In this document: piece after piece, positions 16,219 to 25,348 of the stretch | How the letters are laid out: every line of letters begins with the position of its first letter | Numbering within the stretch: the stretch's first letter is position 1 | Origin: Paludibacteraceae bacterium | GTDB taxonomy: Bacteria; Bacteroidota; Bacteroidia; Bacteroidales; Paludibacteraceae | Assembly (NCBI GenBank): GCA_017450435.1 | Contig: JAFSTO010000018.1 | Span: 1 to 36,214, forward strand | Direction: 5' to 3' | Length of the DNA stretch: 36,214 nucleotides | Made by a program: the position numbers and the translations under genes | Notes under the pieces: generated by a model | Told to the model about the DNA's origin: nothing | What the model saw: only the letters and a program-made list of their open reading frames with translations | Database searches by the model: none

Positions 16219-16300
16219 CTTTGTGCGTAGCCTCTACGCTATACAGCGTACATCAACAAAGAGCAGTTTGGCCGTTAAGCTGCGAAACCGCTTATGCAGA
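16219..16300 (+). promoter_or_regulatory. Structured 5' leader of the nqr mRNA
   Basis: CTTTGT (16219-16224) can pair with ACAAAG (16256-16261). Inside it, GCGTAG/CTACGC (16225-16230 with 16234-16239) and TACGCT/AGCGTA (16235-16240 with 16245-16250) form two hairpins that share bases and exclude each other. A second imperfect hairpin follows (GCAGTTT near 16263 with AAACCGC near 16285). A regulatory switch is possible but not shown; I recognise no named RNA family. Confidence 0.45.
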
Positions 16301-16355
16301 TAAGAGTAAAAGCCGACGTACATACATTGAAATCAAATAAACTAATCATAACGTT

Positions 16356-17732
16356 ATGAACAAAACAGTAAAACTCTGTCGTGGTTTGGACATACCGATG
16401 GAAGGTGTAGCTGCCAAGGAGATTGGCAGCATCTCACGTCCTTCCGTGTATCGAATTGTTCCTGACCACTACGCCGTCGTTCCCAAACTATTGGTTCGCG
16501 AGGGCGATGAGGTGAAAGCGGGTGACCCGCTCTTTCACCACAAGCAGTTTGCCGATATGTTGTTCGCATCTCCCGTTAGCGGCAAGGTGAAAGCCATTGT
16601 TCGCGGCGAAAGGCGTAAGGTGCTGTCCATAGACATAGAGGCAGACAGTGTCATCGAGTACCGACGTTACGAGAGCAACCTCGGCTCGATGAGCGACAAA
16701 GAAATCAAGCACTTGTTGCTCGATGCCGGCGTGTGGAGCTATATCAAACAGCGTCCGTACGACTGCATTGCCAACCCCGAACAAAAACCGAAGGCTGTAT
16801 TCATATCAACCTTCGACAGTGCTCCGTTAGCTCCGGACTACGATTTTATCGTGAAAGGTCATGGTACAGAATTGCAGGCAGGTATCAGTGCTCTTGCAAA
16901 GATAGCCGGGGTACCTGTTAATATCGGAGTTCGTCATGGTTCAGCATCCCCCGAGTTCCGCGCACTGAAAGATGTTGTTGTGACCGAATTCTCCGGTCCG
17001 CACCCTGCCGGCAACGTAGGAGTACAGATTAACCACGTTAATCCTGTTAACAAGGGCGAGGTAGTTTGGACCGTTAATATACAAGATGTTCTTGTACTGG
17101 GTCGCTTGTTTACGAAAGGCATTGTCGATATGCAGAAATTGGTAGCCCTGACCGGCCCTCTCGCTATAGAGCCCAAGTACTACCGCGTACTGCCCGGCAT
17201 GCCGGTATCTGCAGTATTCGGCTGCAATGTAGTAAAAGGTGTGCCTGTCCGCTATATAGCCGGCAACGTACTGAGCGGTCATCAAGTAGAACTTGACGAG
17301 AGTATCTCGGCCTACGACAACCATTTTACGGCTATTGATGAAGGTTCGGAGACCAACGAGTTTATGGGCTGGGCAATGCCGCGCTTTGACAAGTTCTCTG
17401 CCGGCAGAATGTTCTTCACCAAATACTTCACCTCCGGTCTTCGCCGCATAATGTTCGGCAAGAAAGAATTCCAATGGGACGCTCGCCTATTAGGTGGTCA
17501 CCGCGCCATCATCGTCAGCGGCGAATACGACAAAGTATTCCCGATGGACATCTACCCCGAGTATCTTATCAAAGCGATGATAGCCGGTAACCTTGACAAG
17601 ATGGAGCAACTCGGTGCATACGAGGTTGCCCCTGAAGATTTCGCATTATGCGAGTTTGTTTGCACAAGTAAAATGCCATTGCAGGCGATTGTTCGCGAGG
17701 CACTGGATAATATGAGAAAGGAGCTTGAGTGA
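16356..17732 (+). CDS. nqrA: Na+-translocating NADH:quinone reductase subunit A
   Basis: A 458-residue subunit A of Na+-NQR, the respiratory complex that oxidises NADH, reduces quinone and pumps sodium. NqrA is the peripheral cytoplasmic subunit. Typical blocks are RGLDIPMEG at the start, PLLVREGDEVKAGDPLFHHK-like wording (VPKLLVREGDEVKAGDPLF), GKVKAIVRGERRKVLS, and VRHGSASPEF in the middle. Length matches NqrA (about 445-460). The ATG at 16356 follows a 140-base leader. Its TGA overlaps the nqrB ATG by one base, so translation is probably coupled. Confidence 0.97.
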   Translation: MNKTVKLCRGLDIPMEGVAAKEIGSISRPSVYRIVPDHYAVVPKLLVREGDEVKAGDPLFHHKQFADMLFASPVSGKVKAIVRGERRKVLSIDIEADSVIEYRRYESNLGSMSDKEIKHLLLDAGVWSYIKQRPYDCIANPEQKPKAVFISTFDSAPLAPDYDFIVKGHGTELQAGISALAKIAGVPVNIGVRHGSASPEFRALKDVVVTEFSGPHPAGNVGVQINHVNPVNKGEVVWTVNIQDVLVLGRLFTKGIVDMQKLVALTGPLAIEPKYYRVLPGMPVSAVFGCNVVKGVPVRYIAGNVLSGHQVELDESISAYDNHFTAIDEGSETNEFMGWAMPRFDKFSAGRMFFTKYFTSGLRRIMFGKKEFQWDARLLGGHRAIIVSGEYDKVFPMDIYPEYLIKAMIAGNLDKMEQLGAYEVAPEDFALCEFVCTSKMPLQAIVREALDNMRKELE

Positions 17733-18961
17733 TGTTTGACAAATTATACAAAGTAGTAGAAAAACTACGTCCTTCATTTGAAGAAGGCGGAAAACTTCAC
17801 GCCTTTCACTCGCTGTTTGACGGATTTGACACATTCCTTTTCACCCCAAACACAACAGCGAAACGCATCGGTGCTCAGATTCATGACGCCAGCGACTCAA
17901 AGCGTACAATGATTATCGTTGTACTGGCTTTAATCCCTGCCATGTTGTTCGGTATGTTCAACGTTGGTTATCAACATTTCCTTGCTACGGGTGAGATTGT
18001 AGCCGGCGGAATGACGTGGGCGTTGTTCTGGAAAGCATTTGCCTTTGGCCTACTTGCCCTTCTGCCTTTTATCATCGTCTCCTACGTAGTAGGTTTGGGC
18101 ATTGAGTTCACCGTAGCTCAGTGGAAAAAAGAAGAGATAGCAGAGGGTTTCCTTGTCTCCGGCTTTATCATCCCATTGATAGTGCCAATTGACACACCTT
18201 TGTGGATGGTAGCTATTGCTACAGCTTTTGCAGTTATCTTTGCCAAAGAGATTTTCGGAGGAACGGGTTATAACATCTTCAACGTAGCTCTTATCACTCG
18301 TGCCTTCCTCTTCTTCGCCTACCCGACGAAGATGTCCGGTGACAAAGTGTTTGTTCGCACCGATGGCACCTGGGGTTGGGATAATAATGCAGAGCTGGTT
18401 GATGGTTTCTCTGGCGCCACCCCTCTTGGTCAGATAGCCACATCTCAGGAGCCTACCGTTGCATTGACCAACACAGTAGGTGAGCCACTATCGTTCCTTG
18501 ACGCGATGAACGGTCTGTACCCCGGTTCGGTAGGTGAGACTTGCGTTTGGGCAATTCTGTTGGGTGCATGCTTACTCTTGATGACGGGTGTCGCATCTTG
18601 GAAGACGATGTTATCAGTATTTGCCGGTGGTGCCTTGACCGCATTCCTCTTTAATATTGGCGGTGTTGACAATGCAGCTGCAAATATGCCGTGGTATATG
18701 CACCTTGTATTAGGCGGTTTCGCATTCGGTGCCGTCTTCATGGCCACCGACCCTGTCACATCAGCACGTACGGAGACCGGCAAATGGATATACGGTTTTC
18801 TTATTGGTGTAATGGCAATCACAATACGTGTGCTCAACCCCGGTTATCCTGAGGGAATGATGCTCGCTATACTGCTGATGAACGCCTTTGCGCCACTGAT
18901 TGACTGGTGTGTTGTAAGAGTGAATATTCGCAAACGTCAAAAACGTGCAATCGTTAAATAA
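17732..18961 (+). CDS. nqrB: Na+-translocating NADH:quinone reductase subunit B
   Basis: A 409-residue integral membrane subunit with about ten hydrophobic segments, the main sodium-conducting subunit. FMN is bound covalently through a phosphoester bond to the threonine of the SGAT motif, here Thr230 in DGFSGATPLGQ. The N-terminal cytosolic part (MFDKLYKVVEKLRPSFEEGG) and FTPNTTAKRIGAQIHDASDSKR are family-typical. The start is the ATG at 17732, which overlaps the nqrA stop; a GTG three bases earlier is less likely. nqrC begins ten bases after the stop. Confidence 0.97.
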   Translation: MFDKLYKVVEKLRPSFEEGGKLHAFHSLFDGFDTFLFTPNTTAKRIGAQIHDASDSKRTMIIVVLALIPAMLFGMFNVGYQHFLATGEIVAGGMTWALFWKAFAFGLLALLPFIIVSYVVGLGIEFTVAQWKKEEIAEGFLVSGFIIPLIVPIDTPLWMVAIATAFAVIFAKEIFGGTGYNIFNVALITRAFLFFAYPTKMSGDKVFVRTDGTWGWDNNAELVDGFSGATPLGQIATSQEPTVALTNTVGEPLSFLDAMNGLYPGSVGETCVWAILLGACLLLMTGVASWKTMLSVFAGGALTAFLFNIGGVDNAAANMPWYMHLVLGGFAFGAVFMATDPVTSARTETGKWIYGFLIGVMAITIRVLNPGYPEGMMLAILLMNAFAPLIDWCVVRVNIRKRQKRAIVK

Positions 18962-18970
18962 GTATAGATT

Positions 18971-19639
18971 ATGAAAAAGTTAGATACAAACAACAATGTA
19001 TATACCATAGTCTATGCAGCGATTATGGTTGTCATCGTTGCCCTGCTATTGGCAGTAGTGTCATCAGCATTGAAGCCCAAACAGCAGGCCAACGTGGAGC
19101 TTGACAGAAAGAAACAAGTGCTTTCTTCTCTGAATATAGACATCAAGCAAGTGAAAAACGTTGATGACTTGTACAGCCAAGTCATCAGCGAACAGGAGTT
19201 GAACGGCAAGCAGGTGTTTGTAGCCACCATTGAGGACGGTTCCGTCAAATACATCATTCCGATGCACGGAGCCGGTTTGTGGGGTGCAATTTGGGGCTAT
19301 ATGGCTCTTAATGACGACAAGAACACCATCTATGGTACGTTCTTCAATCACGACTCGGAGACCCCCGGTCTTGGTGGCGAGATAACGACCCGCGACTTTC
19401 AAACGCGCTTCAACAAAAAACACATTCTCGGCGATGCAGGTTATGCCGTGGAGATTGTGAAAGGCGAAGCAGCAGGCGAGCAAGTGCAGGCTATCTCAGG
19501 CGCAACTATAACCTCCAAAGGTGTAGAGACAATGATTAACACTACCCTTGAAGAGTACAAAGAGTTTTTATCAGACAAGCCGTCAGAGGCAGTCGAGTCT
19601 GAAGAGTCAATAACCAATAATGAAGAGGAGGCAGAATAA
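18971..19639 (+). CDS. nqrC: Na+-translocating NADH:quinone reductase subunit C
   Basis: A 222-residue subunit with one N-terminal membrane helix (about 11-33) and a large periplasmic FMN-binding domain. The covalent FMN site is the threonine of SGAT, Thr179 in AISGATITSKGVETM. GLGGEITTRDFQ is also family-typical. The last 20 residues are Glu/Ser-rich and probably disordered. Its stop TAA shares a base with the nqrD ATG, indicating coupled translation. Confidence 0.96.
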   Translation: MKKLDTNNNVYTIVYAAIMVVIVALLLAVVSSALKPKQQANVELDRKKQVLSSLNIDIKQVKNVDDLYSQVISEQELNGKQVFVATIEDGSVKYIIPMHGAGLWGAIWGYMALNDDKNTIYGTFFNHDSETPGLGGEITTRDFQTRFNKKHILGDAGYAVEIVKGEAAGEQVQAISGATITSKGVETMINTTLEEYKEFLSDKPSEAVESEESITNNEEEAE

Positions 19640-20262
19640 TGAAACTATCAGAAAAGACAAAAGAGACCCTTCTCGGCCCTCTTAACGCAAACAACCCCGT
19701 TGTTGTCCAGGTGCTTGGCATCTGCTCGGCATTGGCAGTAACGGTGCAGTTGAAACCGGCATTGGTAATGGGAATAGCCGTGACGATAATCGTAGCCATG
19801 TCGAACGTTATCATCTCATTGCTCCGCAACTCTATCCCGATGCGAATACGTATTATCGTTCAGCTTGTTGTAGTGGCTGCCCTGGTTACTTTAGTGAGCG
19901 AAGTTCTAAAAGCTTTTGCCTACGATGTAGCAGTTCAGTTGTCAGTATATATCGGCTTGATTATAACCAACTGTATTCTCATGGGCCGTTTGGAGGCGTT
20001 TGCGATGTCGAATGGCCCGTGGGACTCTCTGCTTGACGGTTTAGGCAATGGTTTAGGCTATGCTATCATTCTGATTATCGTAGCGTTCTTCCGTGAGCTT
20101 CTCGGCAGCGGAACGCTGATGGGATTCCCCGTTATACCGGAATGGTGCTACCAACACGGCTATGTAAACAACGGAATGATGATGATGCCTGCTATGGCAC
20201 TGATTCTTGTAGGATGTATAATCTGGGCACATCGCTCAATAAACAAAGAGGAGAAGAAGTAA
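19639..20262 (+). CDS. nqrD: Na+-translocating NADH:quinone reductase subunit D
   Basis: A 207-residue membrane subunit with six predicted helices, pseudo-symmetric with NqrE. Together the two hold a membrane-embedded 2Fe-2S centre. The two cysteines needed from this subunit are present, Cys29 (LGICSAL) and Cys112 (TNCILMGR), at the same positions as in Vibrio cholerae NqrD. The ATG overlaps the nqrC stop by one base. Confidence 0.97.
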   Translation: MKLSEKTKETLLGPLNANNPVVVQVLGICSALAVTVQLKPALVMGIAVTIIVAMSNVIISLLRNSIPMRIRIIVQLVVVAALVTLVSEVLKAFAYDVAVQLSVYIGLIITNCILMGRLEAFAMSNGPWDSLLDGLGNGLGYAIILIIVAFFRELLGSGTLMGFPVIPEWCYQHGYVNNGMMMMPAMALILVGCIIWAHRSINKEEKK

Positions 20263-20263
20263 T

Positions 20264-20893
20264 ATGGAACATGCTTTAAGTTTGTTTGTTCGCAGCATTT
20301 TTGCTGACAACATGATATTCGCATACTTCCTCGGTATGTGCTCTTACCTTGCCGTTTCAAAAGACGTAAAAACGAGTGCAGGCTTAGGTGTAGCCGTAAC
20401 ATTTGTATTACTTGTTACATTGCCCGTCAACTACCTGCTTCAGATGTACGTGCTTGGTCCGAACTGCTTAGCAGAAGGTGTTGACCTGAGTTACCTTAGT
20501 TTTATCATCTTCATCGCAGTCATTGCAGCTATTGTCCAGATAGTGGAGATGGTAGTGGAGAAATACTCTCCATCACTATATGCCTCACTTGGTATATTCC
20601 TCCCGCTCATAGCAGTGAACTGCGCCATCATGGGCTGCTCACTCTTCATGCAGCAGCGTGTCGGCTTGGCAGAAACAGACCCGAAGGCTATCACGTCGTT
20701 CTTTGACTCGGTGATGTACGCTCTCGGTTCAGGCATCGGTTGGTTCCTCGCAATAGTCTGCCTCGCCGGTATTCGTGAGAAGATGGAGTACAACGACGTA
20801 CCCAAACCCCTTCAGGGCCTCGGCATCACGTTTATCACTGTAGGCTTGATGGCAATGGCATTCATGTGCTTCAGTGGCATCAATATAGGTTGA
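20264..20893 (+). CDS. nqrE: Na+-translocating NADH:quinone reductase subunit E
   Basis: A 209-residue membrane subunit. The two iron-sulfur cysteines are kept: Cys26 ([10 protein letters not shown]) and Cys120 ([11 protein letters not shown]). It starts one base after the nqrD stop. It is the last nqr gene here: a long hairpin follows and the expected nqrF is missing from the window, although every cofactor-binding residue in NqrB-E is intact. Confidence 0.97.
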   Translation: MEHALSLFVRSIFADNMIFAYFLGMCSYLAVSKDVKTSAGLGVAVTFVLLVTLPVNYLLQMYVLGPNCLAEGVDLSYLSFIIFIAVIAAIVQIVEMVVEKYSPSLYASLGIFLPLIAVNCAIMGCSLFMQQRVGLAETDPKAITSFFDSVMYALGSGIGWFLAIVCLAGIREKMEYNDVPKPLQGLGITFITVGLMAMAFMCFSGINIG

Positions 20894-20930
20894 TGTCAGC
20901 CTACAACGTATAAACGACACACATCCGAAA

Positions 20931-20966
20931 CAACAAAGGTGCGTCCGCCATGACGCACCTTTGTTG
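20931..20966. terminator. Hairpin ending the nqr operon
   Basis: A perfect 15-bp stem (20931-20945 with 20952-20966) with a six-base loop, containing AAAGGTGCGTC and its complement. No T-run follows, so it may work as an mRNA 3'-end stabiliser as much as a terminator. It sits 37 bases after nqrE. Confidence 0.75.
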
Positions 20967-21034
20967 TAAGAGGTAATAAACAAAAAAACGGCTCTTGACC
21001 GCATAATTAAGGTAAAATACAAAACAACTATAGA

Positions 21035-21961
21035 ATGTGGATTGTTCTTGGCATATTGTCAGCCATCTGCCTCGGCTTCTATGACGTAAGTAAAAAAGAG
21101 AGTCTTGTTGGCAACTCCGTCTCCGGCGTACTGCTGTTGTCAGTGTTGTGCTCCAGCCTTTTGCTTGTCCCGATGCTTGTATTATCAAGAACAGGCATAT
21201 TGCCATGTAGTTCTGTTTTCTACGTAGCACAGGTAGGATTAGAATCTCACTTGTATATTCTGCTAAAGGCGGCGCTTGTCTTATCTTCATGGCTATTCGC
21301 ATATATCGCCATCAAGAATTTACCACTTACAATCGTTGCACCGGTCAATGCTACAAGGCCAATGTGGACACTAATTGGAGCTTTATTGATATTCGGCGAA
21401 CAACTGAACAGTTGGCAGTGGATTGGCGTAGTAATAATCATCGCTGCATTTTACGCCTTTTCTGTTGTAGGAAAGAAAGAGGGGATTAGCTTCACAAATA
21501 ACAAATATATCTGGGCACTGCTTCTCGGCATGTTTCTTGGTGCAGCCTCCGGACTATATGACAAATACCTGATGCGGCATATCGACCACAACGCGGTACA
21601 GGTATATTACACCTTCTACCAAACACTAATGATGCTACCGGTATGGTTAGTTATACACTATGTAATTAAGGATAAATATAAGGATGATGTTAAGAATAAA
21701 CATGATTCAAGTCCGCTGCGCTGGCGCTGGTGGATACTTGGCATATCTGTATTTCTTGTCTTGTCAGACTTCTTTTACCTACTCTCTCTCACCTACCCCG
21801 ACTCGCTTATAGCGGTTATTTCCACGACACGTCGTTGCGGAGTAATCATCCCCTTTCTATTTGGCGCTCTTGTCCTTCATGACAAGAACACGGTGCCCAA
21901 AGCCGTGTGCCTGCTATTTGTGCTTATCGGAATGATTTGCCTTATTATCGGCACGGTGTAA
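21035..21961 (+). CDS. DMT superfamily (EamA-like) transporter
   Basis: A 308-residue membrane protein with about ten hydrophobic segments in two repeated halves, as in EamA/DMT permeases. The first half carries LPLTIVAPVNATRPMWTLIGALLIFGEQL, close to the conserved end of the first repeat; the second ends with TTRRCGVIIPFLFGALVLHDK. Substrate unknown. It occupies the place where nqrF would be expected but is unrelated to it. Its 3' end overlaps the convergent HAD gene by 17 bases, with no terminator visible between them. I found no clear promoter. Confidence 0.85.
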   Translation: MWIVLGILSAICLGFYDVSKKESLVGNSVSGVLLLSVLCSSLLLVPMLVLSRTGILPCSSVFYVAQVGLESHLYILLKAALVLSSWLFAYIAIKNLPLTIVAPVNATRPMWTLIGALLIFGEQLNSWQWIGVVIIIAAFYAFSVVGKKEGISFTNNKYIWALLLGMFLGAASGLYDKYLMRHIDHNAVQVYYTFYQTLMMLPVWLVIHYVIKDKYKDDVKNKHDSSPLRWRWWILGISVFLVLSDFFYLLSLTYPDSLIAVISTTRRCGVIIPFLFGALVLHDKNTVPKAVCLLFVLIGMICLIIGTV

Positions 21962-22589
21962 GGCGCATTTTCTTCAGCGTCTCCACACTGTCACATGTCC
22001 TCCAGCCGACCGCCTCTTGCGCCATCTGACGATTAGCCAAAAGATCATCAATAAAAATAACTCTATCGGACTCCACTCCAATCTGCTTTGCCACCTCTTC
22101 AAACAACAAACGGGAAGGCTTGCTGCAATGCATAATATGCGAGGCAAACATCTTGTCGAAATACTTGTCAAGATGATACTTGGTCATGACATCTGCCCAG
22201 TGAAGCTCGTTATTGTTGGATAGCATGAATAACCTGTAGTTATTATGTTTCAGTTCACGGAGGTAATCTAACCGGTCTGCCGGTATTTCACCGTGCATTG
22301 TTATCCACGCCTTCTTTACATCATCAAAGGTTGTGCCGGTCTTGCAGTAACACAAAATCCCGTTTATAAAATCATCGGTTGAAATATTACCGAGTTCATA
22401 TTTCTCCATCAGCGTTCCCTCAGCTCCTTCTCCATCAGTTCCCAAGCCTAACACGTTTGTCATAGCCTCTTTTCCCATTAGGCTAAGAAAGGCGTCGATA
22501 CATCCACGCATGTTATGCGTCATCAGAACGCCGCCAAGGTCGAACACTATAGTGTCAATATGTTCGGTGCTAAAGTATTCTGTCATCAT
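21945..22589 (-). CDS. HAD family hydrolase (YihX-like phosphatase)
   Basis: A 214-residue haloacid dehalogenase-superfamily phosphatase. Motif I is VFDLGGVL (nucleophile Asp near residue 17), the FDLG-V form also seen in YihX. Motif II is MLSNNN, motif III includes the lysine of CSKPS, and motif IV is IFIDD. The cap is helical, class IA. Substrate unknown; YihX acts on hexose phosphates. Last gene of the wecB-GT32-LMW-PTP-HAD minus-strand run, 29 bases after the phosphatase. Confidence 0.88.
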   Translation of the reverse strand: MMTEYFSTEHIDTIVFDLGGVLMTHNMRGCIDAFLSLMGKEAMTNVLGLGTDGEGAEGTLMEKYELGNISTDDFINGILCYCKTGTTFDDVKKAWITMHGEIPADRLDYLRELKHNNYRLFMLSNNNELHWADVMTKYHLDKYFDKMFASHIMHCSKPSRLLFEEVAKQIGVESDRVIFIDDLLANRQMAQEAVGWRTCDSVETLKKMRLTPCR

Positions 22590-22618
22590 AATCAGAATAA
22601 GCAGGAATTAGAAAATAC

Positions 22619-23065
22619 TTAAATAAATTTCAATATAGCCTTACATCCGGCAAGCACATCTCTGTATGTTGCCTCAAAATCTCCGGTGTACCATGGGTCT
22701 GCCACATCGCGCTCTTCTCCCGTCCAGTGCATAAGCAAAGAGACTTTACCTAAACTGTCGTCCACGATTATACGCTGCAATAAGCGGATATTTGAGCGGT
22801 CCATACAAATGATATAATCATAGTATAGATAGTCGTCAAAGGTAATTTTTCTCGCGGCGCGCGGTGCGAACGGTATGTTTTTCTCGTTTAATTTGCGTTT
22901 CGCGGGCGGGTACATGTCGTTTCCTATTTCCTCAGAAGAGACAGCAGCTGAGGCTATTTCCCATTCTGCCGAGGTTCCTTGTTCCGCCACTAAATGCTTC
23001 ATCACATACTCCGCCATAGGCGAACGGCAGATATTGCCATGACATATAAAAAGTAAACGTCTCAT
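22619..23065 (-). CDS. Low-molecular-weight protein tyrosine phosphatase
   Basis: A 148-residue LMW-PTP. The catalytic loop CX5R-S is C8-HGNIC-R14-S15 and the acid is Asp123 in DVADPWYTGDFE. In Gram-negative bacteria such enzymes (Wzb, Etp) often dephosphorylate tyrosine kinases that control capsule export. Here it lies between a glycosyltransferase and a HAD phosphatase and downstream of a UDP-GlcNAc epimerase, which fits that theme, but no Wzc-like kinase is in the window. Starts 15 bases after the glycosyltransferase stop. Confidence 0.93.
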   Translation of the reverse strand: MRRLLFICHGNICRSPMAEYVMKHLVAEQGTSAEWEIASAAVSSEEIGNDMYPPAKRKLNEKNIPFAPRAARKITFDDYLYYDYIICMDRSNIRLLQRIIVDDSLGKVSLLMHWTGEERDVADPWYTGDFEATYRDVLAGCKAILKFI

Positions 23066-23080
23066 CTACCATTTATTCAT

Positions 23081-23821
23081 TCACTTCTTCTTACCGACAA
23101 TCTTTCGTTTTATCTGCACCAGCTTGTCGGTAAGAGTTCTTCCCAAGATATTGGCAACTATCCAGTCTTTAATTATCTGCCCTCTTGTACGCTCGCGCCA
23201 TGAGCCTGCAAAATGATGGATACAACGTGTGTTCTTCGTCAGTTTTAGTACCCGTGTGCTGGTCAACGGACAAAACCAGTCAACAGGAAAGACGTGCATA
23301 TTATCCTTATAGACCCTATACTTACCGTCAATAACAAAGCCGTTTTCCTTCATTATTCTTGCAATAGTGACCGTATTAGTAGTCATATCAAGAGAACCGT
23401 CCGGCTGCAAGAAATGCCTATTGTCGTAATAAGCCAATTGTTCCCTGACCCAAATACCTCCAGCCTCAGACGCCATCAGTCCCGTGACAGGAGCATTGGA
23501 CATACTTGCCTCATAGCCTGTAAAAGCCGGCAAGGCGAGCAAATCGTCGAGCGAACAGAGAACCTCAACGTCTGTATCCATATAAATACCGCCGTACTTA
23601 TTGAGAGCCCAAAGCCTCACATAGTCAGTCATAAAAGCGAACTTCCGCGCCTCATAAGCTTCCTTGACATACGGAACACTGTTGATATCAAATGTCTGTT
23701 CGTTCCACAAACGCAGTTCATAATCCGGTAGGAATTTCCTCCAACTCTCGATGCAATTGCGAGCCAGCTCGGGCATCTGCGCTCCACCGAACCAACAATA
23801 ATGTATAATTTTGGGTATCAT
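23081..23821 (-). CDS. Glycosyltransferase, GT32 (OCH1-like) family
   Basis: A 246-residue glycosyltransferase. The start MIPKIIHYCWFGG is the classic GT32 N-terminus, which is why the ATG at 23821 is preferred over one 17 codons upstream. The sugar-nucleotide/metal motif DXD is Asp82-x-Asp84 in GGIYMDTDVE. The C-terminal part has IHHFAGSW, also typical. It would transfer a sugar to a surface glycan; donor and acceptor are unknown. It is separated from the upstream epimerase by 137 bases that include a dispersed hairpin repeat, so this gene may be less expressed than the epimerase. Confidence 0.9.
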   Translation of the reverse strand: MIPKIIHYCWFGGAQMPELARNCIESWRKFLPDYELRLWNEQTFDINSVPYVKEAYEARKFAFMTDYVRLWALNKYGGIYMDTDVEVLCSLDDLLALPAFTGYEASMSNAPVTGLMASEAGGIWVREQLAYYDNRHFLQPDGSLDMTTNTVTIARIMKENGFVIDGKYRVYKDNMHVFPVDWFCPLTSTRVLKLTKNTRCIHHFAGSWRERTRGQIIKDWIVANILGRTLTDKLVQIKRKIVGKKK

Positions 23822-23888
23822 ATCAAAGAAAAAAACTCTTTGTAAACAATCATCAATCCAAATCGGACTCACCTCTCACAGCGTACTT

Positions 23889-23920
23889 TGAGAGACGGTA
23901 TAAAAGTCTCTACGGTGGCG
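23889..23920. repeat. Dispersed hairpin repeat, copy a
   Basis: AGAGAC (23891-23896) pairs with GTCTCT (23906-23911), followed by ACGGTGGCG. It has lost a few bases of the inner stem found in other copies, yet the outer stem is kept. Confidence 0.65.
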
Positions 23921-23958
23921 CAGTCTCTACCTTGGAGCAGTCTCACAGCGTTGCGGTC

Positions 23959-25104
23959 TCATTTCTCAAGATATCCGATAATCCTCTCACAAGCCTTACC
24001 GTCGCCATAGGGGTTGACAGCCTGCGACATTGCCTGATAGTCGCTTTGGTCGTCAAGCAATCGTGAAACATGTTTGATAATCATCTCCTTGTCTGTTCCC
24101 ACCAGTCTGACCGTCCCTGCATCCACAGCCTCGGGTCGTTCTGTCGTATCTCTCATCACAAGCACCGGCTTGCCTAATCCCGGTGCCTCCTCTTGAACGC
24201 CACCGCTATCGGTGAGAAGCAGCGTAGAACGCTCCATCATATACACGAACTCAGGGTACTGCAACGGCTCTATGAGGAAGATATTGCTGCAGGAATTGCC
24301 AAGAATATCAAAAACCGGCTTACGGACATTGGGGTTCAAGTGCACAGGATACACAAAGTCAACGTCAGCATATCTGAGTGCAAGTGCCTTGATAGCATGG
24401 CAGATATTGAGAAACCCGTCGCCGAAATTCTCGCGCCGATGCCCTGTGATGAGTACCATACGACGTTGAGAGTCGTCCTGCCTGATTGTATATCCTGCTT
24501 CAGACAGTCTGCTAACGACCGATAGACGCAGTTGTCCGTCCGTTGCCAGACGGTGTGTCATCTCATGCAGAGCGTCGATAACAGTGTTGCCGGTGACAAT
24601 AATATTTGCTTCATTTACCCCCTCAGCCAGTAAGTTCTGCCGTGCTAATGCCGTAGGTGCGAAATGGTGCGTAGCAAGTCGTCCTGTCAGTCGGCGGTTC
24701 ATCTCCTCCGGCCAAGGACTATAGATATTCCCTGTCCGCAGTCCGGCTTCCACATGTCCGACAGGTATTTGCCGGTAGAAAGCAGCCAATGCCGCTACGG
24801 TAGAAGTGGTAGTGTCACCATGAACAAGCACTATATCGGGCTGCGCTTGTGCCAACACGTCACGCATAGCTAACGTGATACGCGCGGTGATGTCATACAA
24901 GTCCTGATTCGGTCTCATTATATCAAGGTCAAAATCAGGCACTATGCCAAATATTTCAAGCACTTGGTCCAACATCTGCCGATGCTGGGCGGTAACACAA
25001 ACCAGCGTTCTGAACTCAGAAGGTCTGCGCTTGAGTGACAACACTAACGGAGCCATCTTAATAGCTTCAGGACGCGTTCCAAAAACGAGAAGAATTGTTT
25101 TCAT
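23959..25104 (-). CDS. wecB: UDP-N-acetylglucosamine 2-epimerase (non-hydrolysing)
   Basis: A 381-residue enzyme interconverting UDP-GlcNAc and UDP-ManNAc for surface polysaccharides. Family motifs in order: [11 protein letters not shown] (N-terminus), [54 protein letters not shown] and [12 protein letters not shown]. Length matches (370-385). It has its own promoter at 25180-25211 and heads a minus-strand run with a GT32, an LMW-PTP and a HAD enzyme. No ManNAc dehydrogenase (wecC) is nearby, so the fate of UDP-ManNAc is not shown here. Confidence 0.95.
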   Translation of the reverse strand: MKTILLVFGTRPEAIKMAPLVLSLKRRPSEFRTLVCVTAQHRQMLDQVLEIFGIVPDFDLDIMRPNQDLYDITARITLAMRDVLAQAQPDIVLVHGDTTTSTVAALAAFYRQIPVGHVEAGLRTGNIYSPWPEEMNRRLTGRLATHHFAPTALARQNLLAEGVNEANIIVTGNTVIDALHEMTHRLATDGQLRLSVVSRLSEAGYTIRQDDSQRRMVLITGHRRENFGDGFLNICHAIKALALRYADVDFVYPVHLNPNVRKPVFDILGNSCSNIFLIEPLQYPEFVYMMERSTLLLTDSGGVQEEAPGLGKPVLVMRDTTERPEAVDAGTVRLVGTDKEMIIKHVSRLLDDQSDYQAMSQAVNPYGDGKACERIIGYLEK

Positions 25105-25179
25105 TATTAAGATAAAGTACCCTTGTCAGTACTATCTGACATAGCACAACAAGGTATGATAAACACATAGTCAAGCATG

Positions 25180-25211
25180 CAAAGATACGTTTTTTTCTTC
25201 ACATCTGCAAG
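25180..25211 (-). promoter_or_regulatory. wecB promoter
   Basis: On the minus strand: CTTG (25211-25208), 20 bases, TATCTTTG (25187-25180). Confidence 0.75.
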
Positions 25212-25248
25212 TAATGATTTGTTTTTATTGAAATAAATAAACAAAACC

Positions 25249-25279
25249 TTTGTGTATTCGTTCTTTTTTCGTAACTTTG
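25249..25279 (+). promoter_or_regulatory. alaS promoter
   Basis: TTTG (25249-25252), 19 bases, TAACTTTG (25272-25279). The leader to the ATG at 25349 is about 65 bases and contains a GCGCGCATGCGACCGCGC stretch that can form a small hairpin. Confidence 0.85.
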
Positions 25280-25348
25280 CATGATAAGTATGCGCGCATG
25301 CGACCGCGCAAGTGAAACACAAAGAATACAAATATAAATCAACATAAT

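Larger units (their letters stand above)
16020..16355. other. Divergent control region between the metallopeptidase gene and nqrA
   Basis: It holds, from left to right, a decayed copy of the dispersed hairpin repeat (16058-16095), the minus-strand promoter (16135-16166), the nqr promoter (16181-16212) and a structured nqr leader of about 140 bases. No small gene is apparent. Confidence 0.75.

Noticed and set aside
21035-21961. Diverged nqrF in the gap after nqrE
   Set aside because: The protein is a ten-helix DMT-type permease without flavin, NADH or 2Fe-2S motifs.
25300-25320. GC-rich palindrome in the alaS leader as a T-box riboswitch
   Set aside because: The leader is only about 65 bases, has no T-box sequence or specifier loop, and T-boxes are not typical of this phylum.
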